DNA from: Bacillus inaquosorum KCTC 13429
Lineage (GTDB): Bacteria; Bacillota; Bacilli; Bacillales; Bacillaceae
Reading direction: 5' to 3'
Assembly: GCF_000332645.1 (NCBI RefSeq)
Contig: NZ_AMXN01000004.1
Span: 62,001-126,000, forward strand
DNA: 64,000 nt
Shown here: positions 38,497 to 46,865 of the stretch, piece by piece
Numbering within the stretch: position 1 is the stretch's first letter
Layout of the letters: every line of letters begins with the position of its first letter
Made by a program: the position numbers and the translations under genes
The notes under the pieces: model-generated
Told to the model about the DNA's origin: nothing
Database searches by the model: none
The model's input: the letters and a program-made list of their open reading frames with translations, nothing else

Positions 38497-39519
38497 ATGA
38501 GTAAATCGCGGGACAGTTATTTCGATAATGCAAAATTCTTATTGATATTCCTTGTTGTATTCGGTCATATTCTTCGATCTTTTATTAATGATAACAACTT
38601 TATGCTCTACCTCTACAAGTTCATTTACACATTCCACATGCCTGCCTTTATTCTCGTATCCGGATATTTCGCGAAAGGCTTTAAACGCGCGGGATATGTG
38701 AAAAAGCTGGCGGTCAAGCTGATTATTCCGTATTTGATTTTCCAAATCATTTATTCCGTCTTTTATTACATTATGCAAGACGAAAGCATGGCAAATGTGA
38801 ATCCGATTGATCCGCAATGGTCGTTATGGTTTCTCGTCAGCTTATTCTTTTGGAATCTGCTGCTTTATCCTTTTTCAAAGCTTTCTAAGCTGTGGGCGCT
38901 GTTTGTCAGCTGCGGAATTGCCGTGCTGATCGGCTATCTTGACTTTGTCAGCAGCACGCTGAGCTTGTCGCGGACATTTGTATTCTTACCGATGTTCCTT
39001 GTCGGGTTTTATTTAAATAAACATCATTTTGATTTACTGAGATCAAAACGAGGCAAACAAATTGCGACCGGGGTGCTTGGCGCCGTATTCGTTATCTGCT
39101 GGGGCATTGATTTTGACTATTCTTTTCTGTTCGGCTCTAAACCGTATTCTTCATTTGGAGACGTTACTCTGGCTAGCGGCCTGATCAGGATCGGCTGGTA
39201 TGTACTCGCCTTCGCATCTACTTTCAGCTTTTTAGCGCTCGTTCCGCAAAAACGCTATTTCTTTACAAAATGGGGCACGCGGACCTTTTACGTCTATCTG
39301 CTCCATGGGTTTATTATTAAAACGCTGCGGCAGGTCGGTCTTGAGGATCAGCTTACTGACTATCAGAACTTAGTCATTCTATTACTTTTAACCGCTGCCC
39401 TTACGTCCGTTCTCTCCAGCAATTTTGTTAAGACAGTTGCTCAGCCCTTCATTGAGCTGAGAATGACCAGCTTATTGCAATTCGTCAGGGGAAGCAGCAA
39501 AAATGCTTATTTAAAATAG
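38497..39519 (+). CDS. ykrP: acyltransferase-3 family membrane protein YkrP
   Basis: A 340-residue integral membrane protein with about ten helices. The family's catalytic histidine is probably in [11 protein letters not shown] (helix 1), and [12 protein letters not shown] and [16 protein letters not shown]-like stretches are typical of acyltransferase 3 (OafB/WecH) proteins, which O-acetylate surface or peptidoglycan sugars. The acceptor is unknown. It stands alone, divergent from kinE by 252 bp, with an AGAAGGTG ribosome binding site. Confidence 0.85.
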   Translation: MSKSRDSYFDNAKFLLIFLVVFGHILRSFINDNNFMLYLYKFIYTFHMPAFILVSGYFAKGFKRAGYVKKLAVKLIIPYLIFQIIYSVFYYIMQDESMANVNPIDPQWSLWFLVSLFFWNLLLYPFSKLSKLWALFVSCGIAVLIGYLDFVSSTLSLSRTFVFLPMFLVGFYLNKHHFDLLRSKRGKQIATGVLGAVFVICWGIDFDYSFLFGSKPYSSFGDVTLASGLIRIGWYVLAFASTFSFLALVPQKRYFFTKWGTRTFYVYLLHGFIIKTLRQVGLEDQLTDYQNLVILLLLTAALTSVLSSNFVKTVAQPFIELRMTSLLQFVRGSSKNAYLK

Positions 39520-39566
39520 AAAAGCACCTCTTAAGCGGAACATCGCCTAAGAGGTCTTTTTTTATT
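39520..39566. terminator. terminator after ykrP
   Basis: ACCTCTTAaGCG-gaacat-CGCcTAAGAGGT followed by seven T. The downstream convergent small gene ends in the T run. Confidence 0.88.
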
Positions 39567-39732
39567 TTTGTTTTTTCTCTTTTTTCTTTTTAGGCTTTGT
39601 GACTTCTAGCGTTTCGATGATTTTTCCGGCATTGTAATCCCCAAATTCACTTGAGAATTCTTCCTCCAGCACCTTCTTATTCATAGGCTTTTTATGATTT
39701 TGCATATCTTTGCTATGACGGTTTTTCTTCAA
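39562..39732 (-). CDS. 56-residue basic protein, second of a small pair
   Basis: A short ORF with TTG start nine bases after GGAGG. The product, starting MKKNRHSKDMQNHKKPMNKK, ends in a lysine-rich tail (KPKKKKEKKQK) with an acidic centre (VLEEEFSSEFGDY). It follows the 51-residue ORF by two bases, so the two are coupled. Its ribosome binding site lies in the last codons of that gene. I think it matches a ykz-type small gene of strain 168 (perhaps ykzE), but I am not sure. Confidence 0.65.
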   Translation of the reverse strand: MKKNRHSKDMQNHKKPMNKKVLEEEFSSEFGDYNAGKIIETLEVTKPKKKKEKKQK

Positions 39733-39734
39733 AA

Positions 39735-39890
39735 TCACATGCCTCCTTGCTGACCCTGTTTGGAATTGCGGTTTGCACCCCTAAAATTCGGGTCGTCATG
39801 ATACTGTGTCTTATATGAATTTGGGTCCATGCTCTCTGTAGGTGTATTGTTATTTTTAATGGCTTCATTCACTTCAGCTTTGCGCTTCAT
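39735..39890 (-). CDS. 51-residue hydrophilic protein, first of a small pair
   Basis: A short ORF starting at the ATG at 39890 behind AGGAGGA. The product, MKRKAEVNEAIKNNNTPTES at the start, continues with Asn-, Asp-, Gln- and Gly-rich sequence (YHDDPNFRGANRN, QGQQGG). Composition resembles small spore proteins more than enzymes; this is a guess from composition only. No known function. Convergent with ykrP. Confidence 0.65.
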   Translation of the reverse strand: MKRKAEVNEAIKNNNTPTESMDPNSYKTQYHDDPNFRGANRNSKQGQQGGM

Positions 39891-40013
39891 ACGAATCCTC
39901 CTCGCCAGTTTTCAGATATTTTATTTCATTAAAGATGCAAGATCCTTAAGCTGCACCTGTTGATGTTAGGTTCTCCAACTGAAACGGCGTCACACATCTT
40001 TTTTTTGGCAATC

Positions 40014-40044
40014 AAAAAACACCGCAAAACATGCGGTGTTTTTT
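40014..40044 (-). terminator. ktrD terminator
   Basis: AAAAAACACCGC-aaaacat-GCGGTGTTTTTT, with T tracts on both strands, adjacent to the ktrD stop. Confidence 0.9.
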
Positions 40045-41394
40045 CTATCCGATAATCACTCTTTCCTTCGGATAATGATAATTCGCTTCGATTTCCTTTC
40101 TTCCGATCAGGTACAGGAAGGTCAGGATGCCGATTCGCCCGATAAACATCACAATCATAATGACGCATTTTCCAACGTTGCTCAAATCAGCAGTAATGCC
40201 AAGCGACAGTCCGGTTGTGCCGAATGCCGAACACACTTCAAACAACAGCTCCGGCAGAGAATGCTTTTCTGTGATGGTCAGGATAAGTGTCGCGCCAAAA
40301 ACGAGCAGGATTGCCATCATCGTGACAACAAGCGACTTCATGAGATCTGCAGGGTGAAGCTCCCGCTTGAATACCTTTACCGCTTTATTGCCTCGGGCAA
40401 AATGAAACAGCGCAAGAAGGTTCAGAGCGAAAGTCGTTGTCCGTATGCCTCCCCCGACTGAGCTTGGCGACGCTCCGATAAACATCAGCGCGCAAACAAA
40501 AAATATTGTAGCATCTGATAATTGGCTGATATCAATGGTTGCCAGCCCCCCGCTTCGGGTTGCCGTTGATTGAAACAGGGACAGAAACAAAATGTCATGC
40601 CATGACTTTCCCGCAAACGCGTGGTTTGCTTCCAGGATATAAATGCCGATGGCTCCAAACAAGACGAGTGAGCCGAACGTAATGGTCGTGATTTTCGTAA
40701 AAAGTGTAAACGGATATCTCCGATGCTTTGAAAACAAGAAATCCTTTACTTCGACAAGCACGGGAAATCCAATTGCTCCAAATACAATTAAAAGCATTGT
40801 AATAAACTGCACAAAATAATCGTGGCGGAATGGAATCATGGAACTGCCGGTAATATCAAATCCGCCATTTGTGGTTGCGCTGATACTGGCAAAAAATCCG
40901 TGTAAATAAGCTTCCTGATAGGAATCATAGTAGGTTAAGAAATAGGTGCCGAGTATGAGCCCGCCAAAAAATTCAATCCACAAGATCAGAAAAAGAACCT
41001 GCTTCATGAGATTGACAATCCCTGAAAACTGGGATTGGTTTTGGTCAACCATAATCAATTTACGTTCTTTTAGCCCGATTCGTTTTCCCATGATCAGCCA
41101 AATAAACGTTCCGAGCGTCATAATCCCGATTCCGCCAAATTGCAGAACAAATGCCAATATAAAAATACCTATTGTGCTGAATGTGTCAGCTGTATCAACT
41201 ACCGTCAGCCCCGTCACGCTGACTGAACTGACAGCCGTAAACAGCGCATCAATAAACGTCCAGTCCGCCCCCGGTTTATGGGCCGCCGGCAGACTCAGCA
41301 ATATAACGGCCACAGTAACTGCAAGAAAATAATATAATGCAATCAGCTGGGCTGGAGATAGTGCCTGTATCAGTTTTCCAAGCTTAAATTTCAT
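40045..41394 (-). CDS. ktrD: potassium transporter membrane subunit KtrD
   Basis: A 449-residue Trk/Ktr/HKT superfamily channel subunit with four M1-P-M2 repeats. Selectivity-filter glycines are visible in SVSVTGLTVVDT, TTNGGFDITGS, RSGGLATID and FGTTGLSLGIT. Such subunits import K+ with a cytoplasmic RCK partner (KtrC), which is not encoded in this window. The gene is a single unit. I see no c-di-AMP riboswitch in its 160-bp upstream gap. Confidence 0.93.
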   Translation of the reverse strand: MKFKLGKLIQALSPAQLIALYYFLAVTVAVILLSLPAAHKPGADWTFIDALFTAVSSVSVTGLTVVDTADTFSTIGIFILAFVLQFGGIGIMTLGTFIWLIMGKRIGLKERKLIMVDQNQSQFSGIVNLMKQVLFLILWIEFFGGLILGTYFLTYYDSYQEAYLHGFFASISATTNGGFDITGSSMIPFRHDYFVQFITMLLIVFGAIGFPVLVEVKDFLFSKHRRYPFTLFTKITTITFGSLVLFGAIGIYILEANHAFAGKSWHDILFLSLFQSTATRSGGLATIDISQLSDATIFFVCALMFIGASPSSVGGGIRTTTFALNLLALFHFARGNKAVKVFKRELHPADLMKSLVVTMMAILLVFGATLILTITEKHSLPELLFEVCSAFGTTGLSLGITADLSNVGKCVIMIVMFIGRIGILTFLYLIGRKEIEANYHYPKERVIIG

Positions 41395-41520
41395 GTAAAA
41401 TCCTTCTGCCTCTCTTTTTAGATACGGTAATTATTCTAAAGATATTAGGTCCATTTTTAAAGGCTTTTACGAAACATTTTCTTAACTTGCTTCATTTTTT
41501 ATCGTTTTAGTCAAAGGAAT

Positions 41521-41551
41521 AAAAAAACCTCTGAGGATTGTCTCAGAGGAA
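41521..41551 (-). terminator. htpX terminator
   Basis: On the minus strand CCTCTGAGA-caat-CCTCAGAGG followed by seven T, just after htpX. Confidence 0.85.
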
Positions 41552-41556
41552 TGTTG

Positions 41557-42453
41557 TTATTTCGCTTCTAACCGTCTGATTCGCTCATCTAAATCAGGGT
41601 GAGTAGAGAAAAGCGAAGATCGCTTCTTGCCATTAATCTTTAATGTTTGGACAGCTGTCTGATCGTCTTCTATAATGCGGGAAGAATAGCTCTTAAGCGT
41701 CCGGAGCGCATGAATCATCTTATCCTTGCCGGCAAGATCCGCTCCTCCCCTGTCAGCATGGAATTCACGATGGCGTGAGTACGCAAACACAACCAGGCTG
41801 CCGAGAATGGAAAAGACAATCTGAAAGACAATCATTGCAATAAAATGAACGATCGGCGCAAGATCTTCTTTGACAAAACGGCTCGCAATCCATGCTGCGA
41901 TACGCGATAAAAAGACGACAAAGGTATTGACGATACCTTGTAAAAGCGTCATTGTCACCATATCACCATTAGCGATATGCGCGACCTCGTGTGCAAGCAC
42001 ACCTTCAACAGCGGCATCATCCATTTGCTCCAGCAGCCCTGACGACACTGCCACAAGGGAACGGCGTTTTGACGGTCCAGTCGCAAACGCGTTCACTTCA
42101 GGTGAACGGTAAATTCCGACCTCCGGCATTTTGGTTAAACCGGCAGAGCGGCTTAATCGGTGTACGCGTTCAACCAATTGCTGTTCCTCATAACTGAGTG
42201 TGTGCTTGTTCGGGTTCAGCACTCTGACACCCATCATCGTCTTTGCCATCCATCTGGACATCGCAAGAGATGTAAAGGAACCGACAAAACCAACGACTAA
42301 ACTGAACACAAGGAGCGCTATTGGATCGATACCGCCATCAGCTGTAAAGTACGTTCCAACTCCAGTAACAGAGCTTAAAACAGACAAAACGATCCCGATT
42401 GTCGTAAGCACCAAAATATTCGTTAAAATAAACAGAAAAATTCTTTTCGCCAT
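41557..42453 (-). CDS. htpX: membrane zinc metalloprotease HtpX
   Basis: M48-family protease of 298 residues that degrades damaged membrane proteins. Two N-terminal membrane helices (about 5-25 and 45-62), the zinc site H155-E156-x-x-H159 ([13 protein letters not shown]), two further helices (about 170-215), and the third ligand glutamate in the REFHADRGG region. It is divergent from ykrK, which is reported to regulate it. Confidence 0.94.
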   Translation of the reverse strand: MAKRIFLFILTNILVLTTIGIVLSVLSSVTGVGTYFTADGGIDPIALLVFSLVVGFVGSFTSLAMSRWMAKTMMGVRVLNPNKHTLSYEEQQLVERVHRLSRSAGLTKMPEVGIYRSPEVNAFATGPSKRRSLVAVSSGLLEQMDDAAVEGVLAHEVAHIANGDMVTMTLLQGIVNTFVVFLSRIAAWIASRFVKEDLAPIVHFIAMIVFQIVFSILGSLVVFAYSRHREFHADRGGADLAGKDKMIHALRTLKSYSSRIIEDDQTAVQTLKINGKKRSSLFSTHPDLDERIRRLEAK

Positions 42454-42554
42454 AATAACCTCCGTTATTTTAAGATCAAAAGAACCTGTATATTTAATTA
42501 TAAAACAACCGTTTGAAAATGCAAGTAATTAGACGTATGATGTTAATGTATTGA

Positions 42555-42599
42555 TGACGCTTTAATTTTGAATTCATACATAAACTTATATCCGCGTCA
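42555..42599. promoter_or_regulatory. htpX promoter region with spaced inverted repeat
   Basis: TGACGC (42555-42560) and GCGTCA (42594-42599) form an inverted repeat 33 bp apart in the htpX/ykrK gap. On the minus strand TTGACG (part of the second arm) can act as -35, with TATGAA as -10. A regulator such as YkrK could use these arms; that link is inference. Confidence 0.5.
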
Positions 42600-42621
42600 A
42601 ATTGTTTTGAAGAGGTGAACA

Positions 42622-43323
42622 ATGAACATTTTTAAACTCACTCGAACCGATATGGTGCGGCTGCTCTATTCCCTAAAAGGACAAGGAGAAATAAGCCCGC
42701 TCGACATTCTCGTCCAATCAGCGAACATGTCAGCAGACAATGCAGCCAATCATCTTGAAATTCCTGAATTTCTTACAAGATACGAACGAAAAAAACAGAA
42801 AAAAGAATACGGTCTCTCTACAAACGAAATCGTAGAACTTGGCAACTTATGCGAGCTGACTTCGTTAAAGTCAACCGCGATCCAAAACTGGGTAAAGCGT
42901 GATATCAAAGATCTGATCGGACATCCTGAACTGGGCAAAAAATATTCAGTTGAACAGGCAGTCATTCTTTTAATTGTACGTGATTTAAAATCCATTTATG
43001 ACTTTGAACACATACGGGCTATTTTAAAAGTGGCCTTTAACACCATCTCAGACAGATCCGATGATGTCATCAGCCCGATTGATTATTATGAAAGCTGTGC
43101 ATATGTGCTTGATGCCATTTATCACCAAGACACGCCTTCTATGAAAGAATCCAATCTTCAGGAGATCGTCGAACAGGAGACAAATCGTCTTCGCCACCGT
43201 TTTGAAGAACTGAATGACAGCCAATGGCTTAAAATCAGACAGATCATCGCAATTACAGTACTCTCCATTTTGACGTTCCATATTCAGGCAACCGCACATA
43301 AAATGACAGCTGACATTCTATAG
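42622..43323 (+). CDS. ykrK: DUF1836 regulator YkrK
   Basis: A 233-residue protein with a MerR-like DNA-binding region of the DUF1836 family (about residues 70-140: LTSLKSTAIQNWVKRD, GKKYSVEQAVILLIVRDL) and a C-terminal hydrophobic helix near ITVLSILTFHIQ. In B. subtilis it is described as a repressor of htpX, which is encoded divergently 168 bp away. Ribosome binding site AAGAGGTG precedes the ATG. Confidence 0.88.
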   Translation: MNIFKLTRTDMVRLLYSLKGQGEISPLDILVQSANMSADNAANHLEIPEFLTRYERKKQKKEYGLSTNEIVELGNLCELTSLKSTAIQNWVKRDIKDLIGHPELGKKYSVEQAVILLIVRDLKSIYDFEHIRAILKVAFNTISDRSDDVISPIDYYESCAYVLDAIYHQDTPSMKESNLQEIVEQETNRLRHRFEELNDSQWLKIRQIIAITVLSILTFHIQATAHKMTADIL

Positions 43324-43324
43324 T

Positions 43325-43350
43325 CCCCGGCTAAAGGCCGGGGTTTTCTT
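43325..43350 (+). terminator. ykrK terminator
   Basis: CCCCGGC-taaag-GCCGGGGTTTTC, directly after the ykrK stop codon. Confidence 0.88.
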
Positions 43351-43370
43351 ATTCTCCACAACAATTGCCA

Positions 43371-43400
43371 GCATAAATAAACCCCGTACATTTCAAACTA
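43371..43400 (+). promoter_or_regulatory. sigma-G type promoter of sspD
   Basis: GCATA at -35 (43371-43375), 18-bp spacer, CAAACTA at -10 (43394-43400). This resembles forespore sigma-G promoters, as expected for a small acid-soluble spore protein gene. Confidence 0.7.
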
Positions 43401-43444
43401 AATACGCGTTAAGAATTTCTTTATAGAAAAAGGAGATGAAAAAG

Positions 43445-43639
43445 ATGGCGAGCAGAAATAAACTCGTTGTTCCAGGGGTGGAGCAGGCACTAGACCAATT
43501 TAAACTCGAAGTGGCTCAAGAATTCGGTGTGAACCTTGGTTCTGATACAGTCGCACGTGCTAACGGCTCTGTAGGCGGGGAAATGACAAAGCGTCTGGTA
43601 CAGCAAGCACAATCACAATTAAATGGCACAACTAAATAA
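43445..43639 (+). CDS. sspD: minor alpha/beta-type SASP SspD
   Basis: Small acid-soluble spore protein of 64 residues that coats forespore DNA and protects it from UV damage. Family signatures are visible: the germination protease site region [12 protein letters not shown] and the C-terminal [13 protein letters not shown]. The start is at 43445 ([11 protein letters not shown]); three upstream codons overlap the ribosome binding site (AAAGGAGATG). It is convergent with rsgI. Confidence 0.95.
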   Translation: MASRNKLVVPGVEQALDQFKLEVAQEFGVNLGSDTVARANGSVGGEMTKRLVQQAQSQLNGTTK

Positions 43640-43649
43640 ATTCAGGTCT

Positions 43650-44795
43650 TTATTCGCCGGGGTCACTCGGCGAATCTTCAGTTTGAGCTGAATTATTATT
43701 ACTGCTGTAGCCGTTTGGATTACGGCGGTCAGAAGCGTTATTCCCGCCGGACGAAGAACGATTCTTTCCTTTGTCACCGTTATTCCAGTCCCTGTGATAC
43801 TGGCTTTGGCCCTTTTCAGCGCTATTTTCCTCATTTCCTTTATCTTGAGGATCTTGTATTGGGGTTTGCTCATGATCCCCATCTTTTTCAGCATTTGTGT
43901 TTTCATCTGATTCCTTTACATCTTTATCTTTGTCACTATCATCTGTCTGGTCATCCGTTGTGTCTTCATTCTGTTCACCGGAATCCGTATCATCCAGCTG
44001 TTCATTATCTCCTTGCTTGCTGTCCTCGCCGTCTGTTTGATCGATGGTTTCATCCTCATTTCCGGCACTCTTTTGATCCTCTTCCCCGGATGGTTTGCTG
44101 GAGTCTTCTTTTGAATCTTTATGATTATTCTTTTCATTTGATTTGATGTAGCTGCCTGTTGAAACGCCTTCCTTCTTCGCTTTTTCCCTCGTTTGCATAT
44201 CTGACTCGAGAGATTCCATGCGGTATGTCGTTTTATATTTTTCCGTCACATCATTAAGCTGCTTTTTCACAGCGGTTTTATATGTATTATCTTCCGTATT
44301 TTCATAAACAGTGGAAATCAATATTTCTTTCGATTCCTTTACATATCCGTGCTCACTGCAGTCGGTTATAATATCGTCAATCACCTTTTTAAAATCAGTC
44401 TTCTCCCAATCATCTATATCATTCACGACCTTCTTCCCCTCATCGTTCAGAGGCGTCAGTTCAATCACTTCGTAATCGCTGTTTAACGCCATTTCGAAGC
44501 TTGGATTGATATCAATTGTCATATACGCATAGGCCTTATTATTAGAAAAAACGGGGAGAACTATAAAAATAAAAAGCATAATAGCAGTCATCGTAAAAAT
44601 CCCCATTTTGAAAGGGCGCAGTTTTAAAAAATCAAAAAAGCTGGCCCTTCTGCCCATGCGTGACTCACTCGGAAGCATGATTTCTTCTCCGATTTCATAG
44701 CTGTGGCGATCATTTTTGGCTTTTAAAAATTGTCCGTCAGGGGTCAGCAACGTGACGAATTTTCTATTTTTCTCTACTATAATCCCTCTTCTCAT
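43650..44795 (-). CDS. rsgI: anti-sigma-I factor RsgI
   Basis: A 381-residue single-pass membrane anti-sigma factor. The N-terminal cytoplasmic domain (about 1-55) binds SigI, one membrane helix is at about 64-82, then comes the conserved extracytoplasmic region starting AYAYMTIDINPSFEMALN, where this family is known to cleave itself. From about residue 215 the tail is very acidic, rich in Asp, Glu, Asn, Gln and Ser, without carbohydrate-binding modules seen in clostridial homologues. It overlaps sigI by four bases. A hairpin overlaps the stop codon. Confidence 0.93.
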   Translation of the reverse strand: MRRGIIVEKNRKFVTLLTPDGQFLKAKNDRHSYEIGEEIMLPSESRMGRRASFFDFLKLRPFKMGIFTMTAIMLFIFIVLPVFSNNKAYAYMTIDINPSFEMALNSDYEVIELTPLNDEGKKVVNDIDDWEKTDFKKVIDDIITDCSEHGYVKESKEILISTVYENTEDNTYKTAVKKQLNDVTEKYKTTYRMESLESDMQTREKAKKEGVSTGSYIKSNEKNNHKDSKEDSSKPSGEEDQKSAGNEDETIDQTDGEDSKQGDNEQLDDTDSGEQNEDTTDDQTDDSDKDKDVKESDENTNAEKDGDHEQTPIQDPQDKGNEENSAEKGQSQYHRDWNNGDKGKNRSSSGGNNASDRRNPNGYSSNNNSAQTEDSPSDPGE

Positions 44796-45547
44796 GAGTG
44801 CAGCACCCCTTTAAGATAATCTTTTAAATAAATATAATCACCCGTAATGATAATACACATCGCAATAATATATTTTCTGTTTCTCTCAATCGTTTTTCGG
44901 CTTACAGAGACAAGCTGTTCGAGCTGTTTCACCGGAAGCTGTTTCTTTGTATACAGGATAGCGGCCAATTCTTCATGTTCAACAAGGGTAATCGCCACCT
45001 TTATGGCGTTTTGCCTTGCGTCCGCATGCTTTGGAGAGTTTTCAAGCAGCTCCTTAAACGATAAACCATAATCTTTGAGCTGCTTCTGAAAATAGAGAAT
45101 TTCCTCCCGCCTCTGCTCCTGTTCAATCTGACGGCGGTATTCATCAATGGAAAGCTCGGCTTCAATCAGGCTTTGTGATGACTCCTGATCGTCTCCTTCC
45201 TGTAAATCGATGTTTATATTTTGTGCGCTTCTAGCTTCTTTTCTGATGTAATCAATGACTTTTCTTTTTATAATAAGCTCAGCAAATGCGAGCAGAGAAT
45301 TGCCTTTTTCAGGTGAGTATTTTTCAATAGCTTCATTAAACGCGATCAGTCCGATGCTGAACTCATCGTCTTTTTCATCTATATATCGTTTACAAACGGA
45401 TGAAACCGTCTTTGCGATAAATGGCTTATATTGCTGTATTAATTCATTTTGCAGATCTTTATTGCCTTTTTGTATACTTTCAACAGTTTTTTCAAGCGTT
45501 TGCTTCTTTTTTCCCAATTTAAACAAAAGGCTAAGCACTGGTTTCAC
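44792..45547 (-). CDS. sigI: RNA polymerase sigma factor SigI
   Basis: A 251-residue alternative sigma factor. Region 2 is at about residues 25-115 (LQNELIQQYKPFIAKTV, EFSIGLIAFNEAIEKY, FAELIIKRKVIDYIRKE) and the C-terminal DNA-binding part is at about 195-240 (LPVKQLEQLVSVSRKTIERNRKY). It responds to heat and cell-wall stress and is held by RsgI. The ATG at 45547 has a GAGGTG-type ribosome binding site. Confidence 0.94.
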   Translation of the reverse strand: MKPVLSLLFKLGKKKQTLEKTVESIQKGNKDLQNELIQQYKPFIAKTVSSVCKRYIDEKDDEFSIGLIAFNEAIEKYSPEKGNSLLAFAELIIKRKVIDYIRKEARSAQNINIDLQEGDDQESSQSLIEAELSIDEYRRQIEQEQRREEILYFQKQLKDYGLSFKELLENSPKHADARQNAIKVAITLVEHEELAAILYTKKQLPVKQLEQLVSVSRKTIERNRKYIIAMCIIITGDYIYLKDYLKGVLHS

Positions 45548-45673
45548 CTCAGTTCCTCCCTATAACTACTCATTAATGATAGCTAATTTGATAGGGATTC
45601 GCAAAGGAGAAAAAGAAATATTAATTTCCAATGTCTCAATTATGACAAACCATTCTGACGTACTATACATGAT

Positions 45674-45772
45674 TTCGTGCCTTTCTAGAGAATTAAGGGG
45701 GTTTTAACAGTGTTTTTTGTAACAAAGCTGTTATAAAAATGTTATTTTATTTCGCCCATGAAAACGTTTTAA
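45674..45772 (-). promoter_or_regulatory. sigI control region: SigI-like promoter, WalR box, cre-like site
   Basis: On the minus strand ACCCCC (45702-45697), 19 bp, CGAA (45677-45674) resembles a SigI-type promoter and would allow autoregulation. On the plus strand TGTTAT-aaaaa-TGTTAT (45729-45745) is an exact WalR-type direct repeat. TGAAAACGTTTTAA (45759-45772) is one mismatch from the catabolite-responsive element consensus. WalR control of sigI is known, as far as I recall; CcpA control is inference. Confidence 0.65.
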
Positions 45773-45777
45773 ACATG

Positions 45778-45807
45778 AAAAGACTCTGCTTTTCAAGCAG
45801 AGTCTTT
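45778..45807 (-). terminator. ykoY terminator
   Basis: On the minus strand AAAGACTCTGCTT-gaa-AAGCAGAGTCTTTT, with a perfect stem, just after ykoY. Confidence 0.9.
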
Positions 45808-45811
45808 AAGA

Positions 45812-46606
45812 TTACGCCCTTTCCCGGCTGCTGTTTTTTTGTTCGATTTGTGCGCCCTCCGGCTGTTTTTTTGCACCTGACATGAACCAGCCGCAAACCG
45901 CGATTGCCGCTAATACACCCCAGAATATCAACTTCCATGTTCCAGAATGGATAAAGTGCTCGGAAACAACCGCTATATCTTGATGAGCAAGTGTATATAA
46001 AGCAAGCTTCACTCCGACCCAGCCGACAATCACAAAGGCTGCTGTTTCTAGGCTTGGACGTTCCTTTAATAATTTAACAAACATTGAAGCCGCAAACCGC
46101 ATAATCACCAGGCCGATGATACCTCCGGCCAAAATGACGATGAATTGTCCTCCGTCAAGTCCGCCGATCTTCGGAAGCGATGTGCCAGGAAGCGTAACCG
46201 CCAGTGCTACTGCCGCTAAGATGGAATCAACCGCAAACGCGATATCAGCCAGTTCAACTTTTAAAACAGTCGGCCAAAAACCGCTTTGTTTCGTCTCTTT
46301 ATGCGTGTCTTCTTTCTTAAATACATACCTTTTCAATAGGTGGCTTGCTGAGATATACAGTAAGTAGATCGCGCCGATCGCTTGAACCTGCCATACGTTG
46401 ACCAAAAAAGAAATCGCGAATAAAGAGCCAAACCGCAGAACAAAAGCCCCTGCCAATCCGTAAAATAAAGCCTTTTTTCTTTTTTCCTCCGGCAAATGTT
46501 TTACCATTACCGCCATAACCAACGCGTTATCGGCGGCTAAAATGCCTTCCAGCCCGATCAAGACGAGAAGAACCCAACCATACTCTAATAATAATGCTGC
46601 ATCCAT
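45812..46606 (-). CDS. ykoY: TerC-family manganese exporter YkoY
   Basis: A 264-residue membrane protein with seven or so helices of the TerC family. The metal-coordinating signature of the family is seen in LEGILAADNALVMAVMV and in ELADIAFAVDSILAAVA (two acidic D/N pairs). TerC proteins are linked to Mn2+ export, including metallation of exported proteins. The start is at 46606 (MDAALLLEYGW), behind AGGGTA; the frame is open far into the riboswitch, but that is leader. Controlled by the Mn2+ leader upstream. Confidence 0.92.
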   Translation of the reverse strand: MDAALLLEYGWVLLVLIGLEGILAADNALVMAVMVKHLPEEKRKKALFYGLAGAFVLRFGSLFAISFLVNVWQVQAIGAIYLLYISASHLLKRYVFKKEDTHKETKQSGFWPTVLKVELADIAFAVDSILAAVALAVTLPGTSLPKIGGLDGGQFIVILAGGIIGLVIMRFAASMFVKLLKERPSLETAAFVIVGWVGVKLALYTLAHQDIAVVSEHFIHSGTWKLIFWGVLAAIAVCGWFMSGAKKQPEGAQIEQKNSSRERA

Positions 46607-46673
46607 AAATGATACCCTCCCAAAAAAGTTGTTTTCTTTCTCTTCATCCGATCTTATGCCGGCCGGACCATGC

Positions 46674-46835
46674 AAAAAAGACCTTTGCCGACATAAGGCA
46701 AAGGTCTTGCTAGACATGAATTCAGGCATGCCAACAAAGCCGATGGATATGACAATCCATGAAATGACGACTTTGTTTCCGGAAAACATTCCGGACGCTA
46801 CTCCCCTTTGGGATTTCAAGAAATATGATATTATA
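46674..46835 (-). promoter_or_regulatory. yybP-ykoY Mn2+ riboswitch with terminator
   Basis: Minus strand: a TATAAT -10 (46835-46830), then the aptamer from about 46812 (AAAGGGGAGTAGC) to about 46715 with the paired CATGCC arm, then a terminator AGACCTTTGCC-ttatgtc-GGCAAAGGTCT plus T run (46708-46674). This is the founding member of the yybP-ykoY family; Mn2+ binding favours read-through into the exporter gene. Confidence 0.94.
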
Positions 46836-46865
46836 CGTCAATGATATGCGCAGCGCGATTATTTG

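Noticed and set aside
41395-41520. Possible c-di-AMP riboswitch before ktrD
   Set aside because: The leader is too short and lacks the conserved cores of that class.
43652-43676. Terminator at the rsgI stop (ATTCGCCG hairpin)
   Set aside because: The stem is good but there is no T tract after it on the minus strand; left as a hairpin remark in the rsgI entry.
43619-43906. 95-codon minus-strand frame within the rsgI tail
   Set aside because: Different frame of the low-complexity acidic tail; repeat-rich composition explains the open frame.
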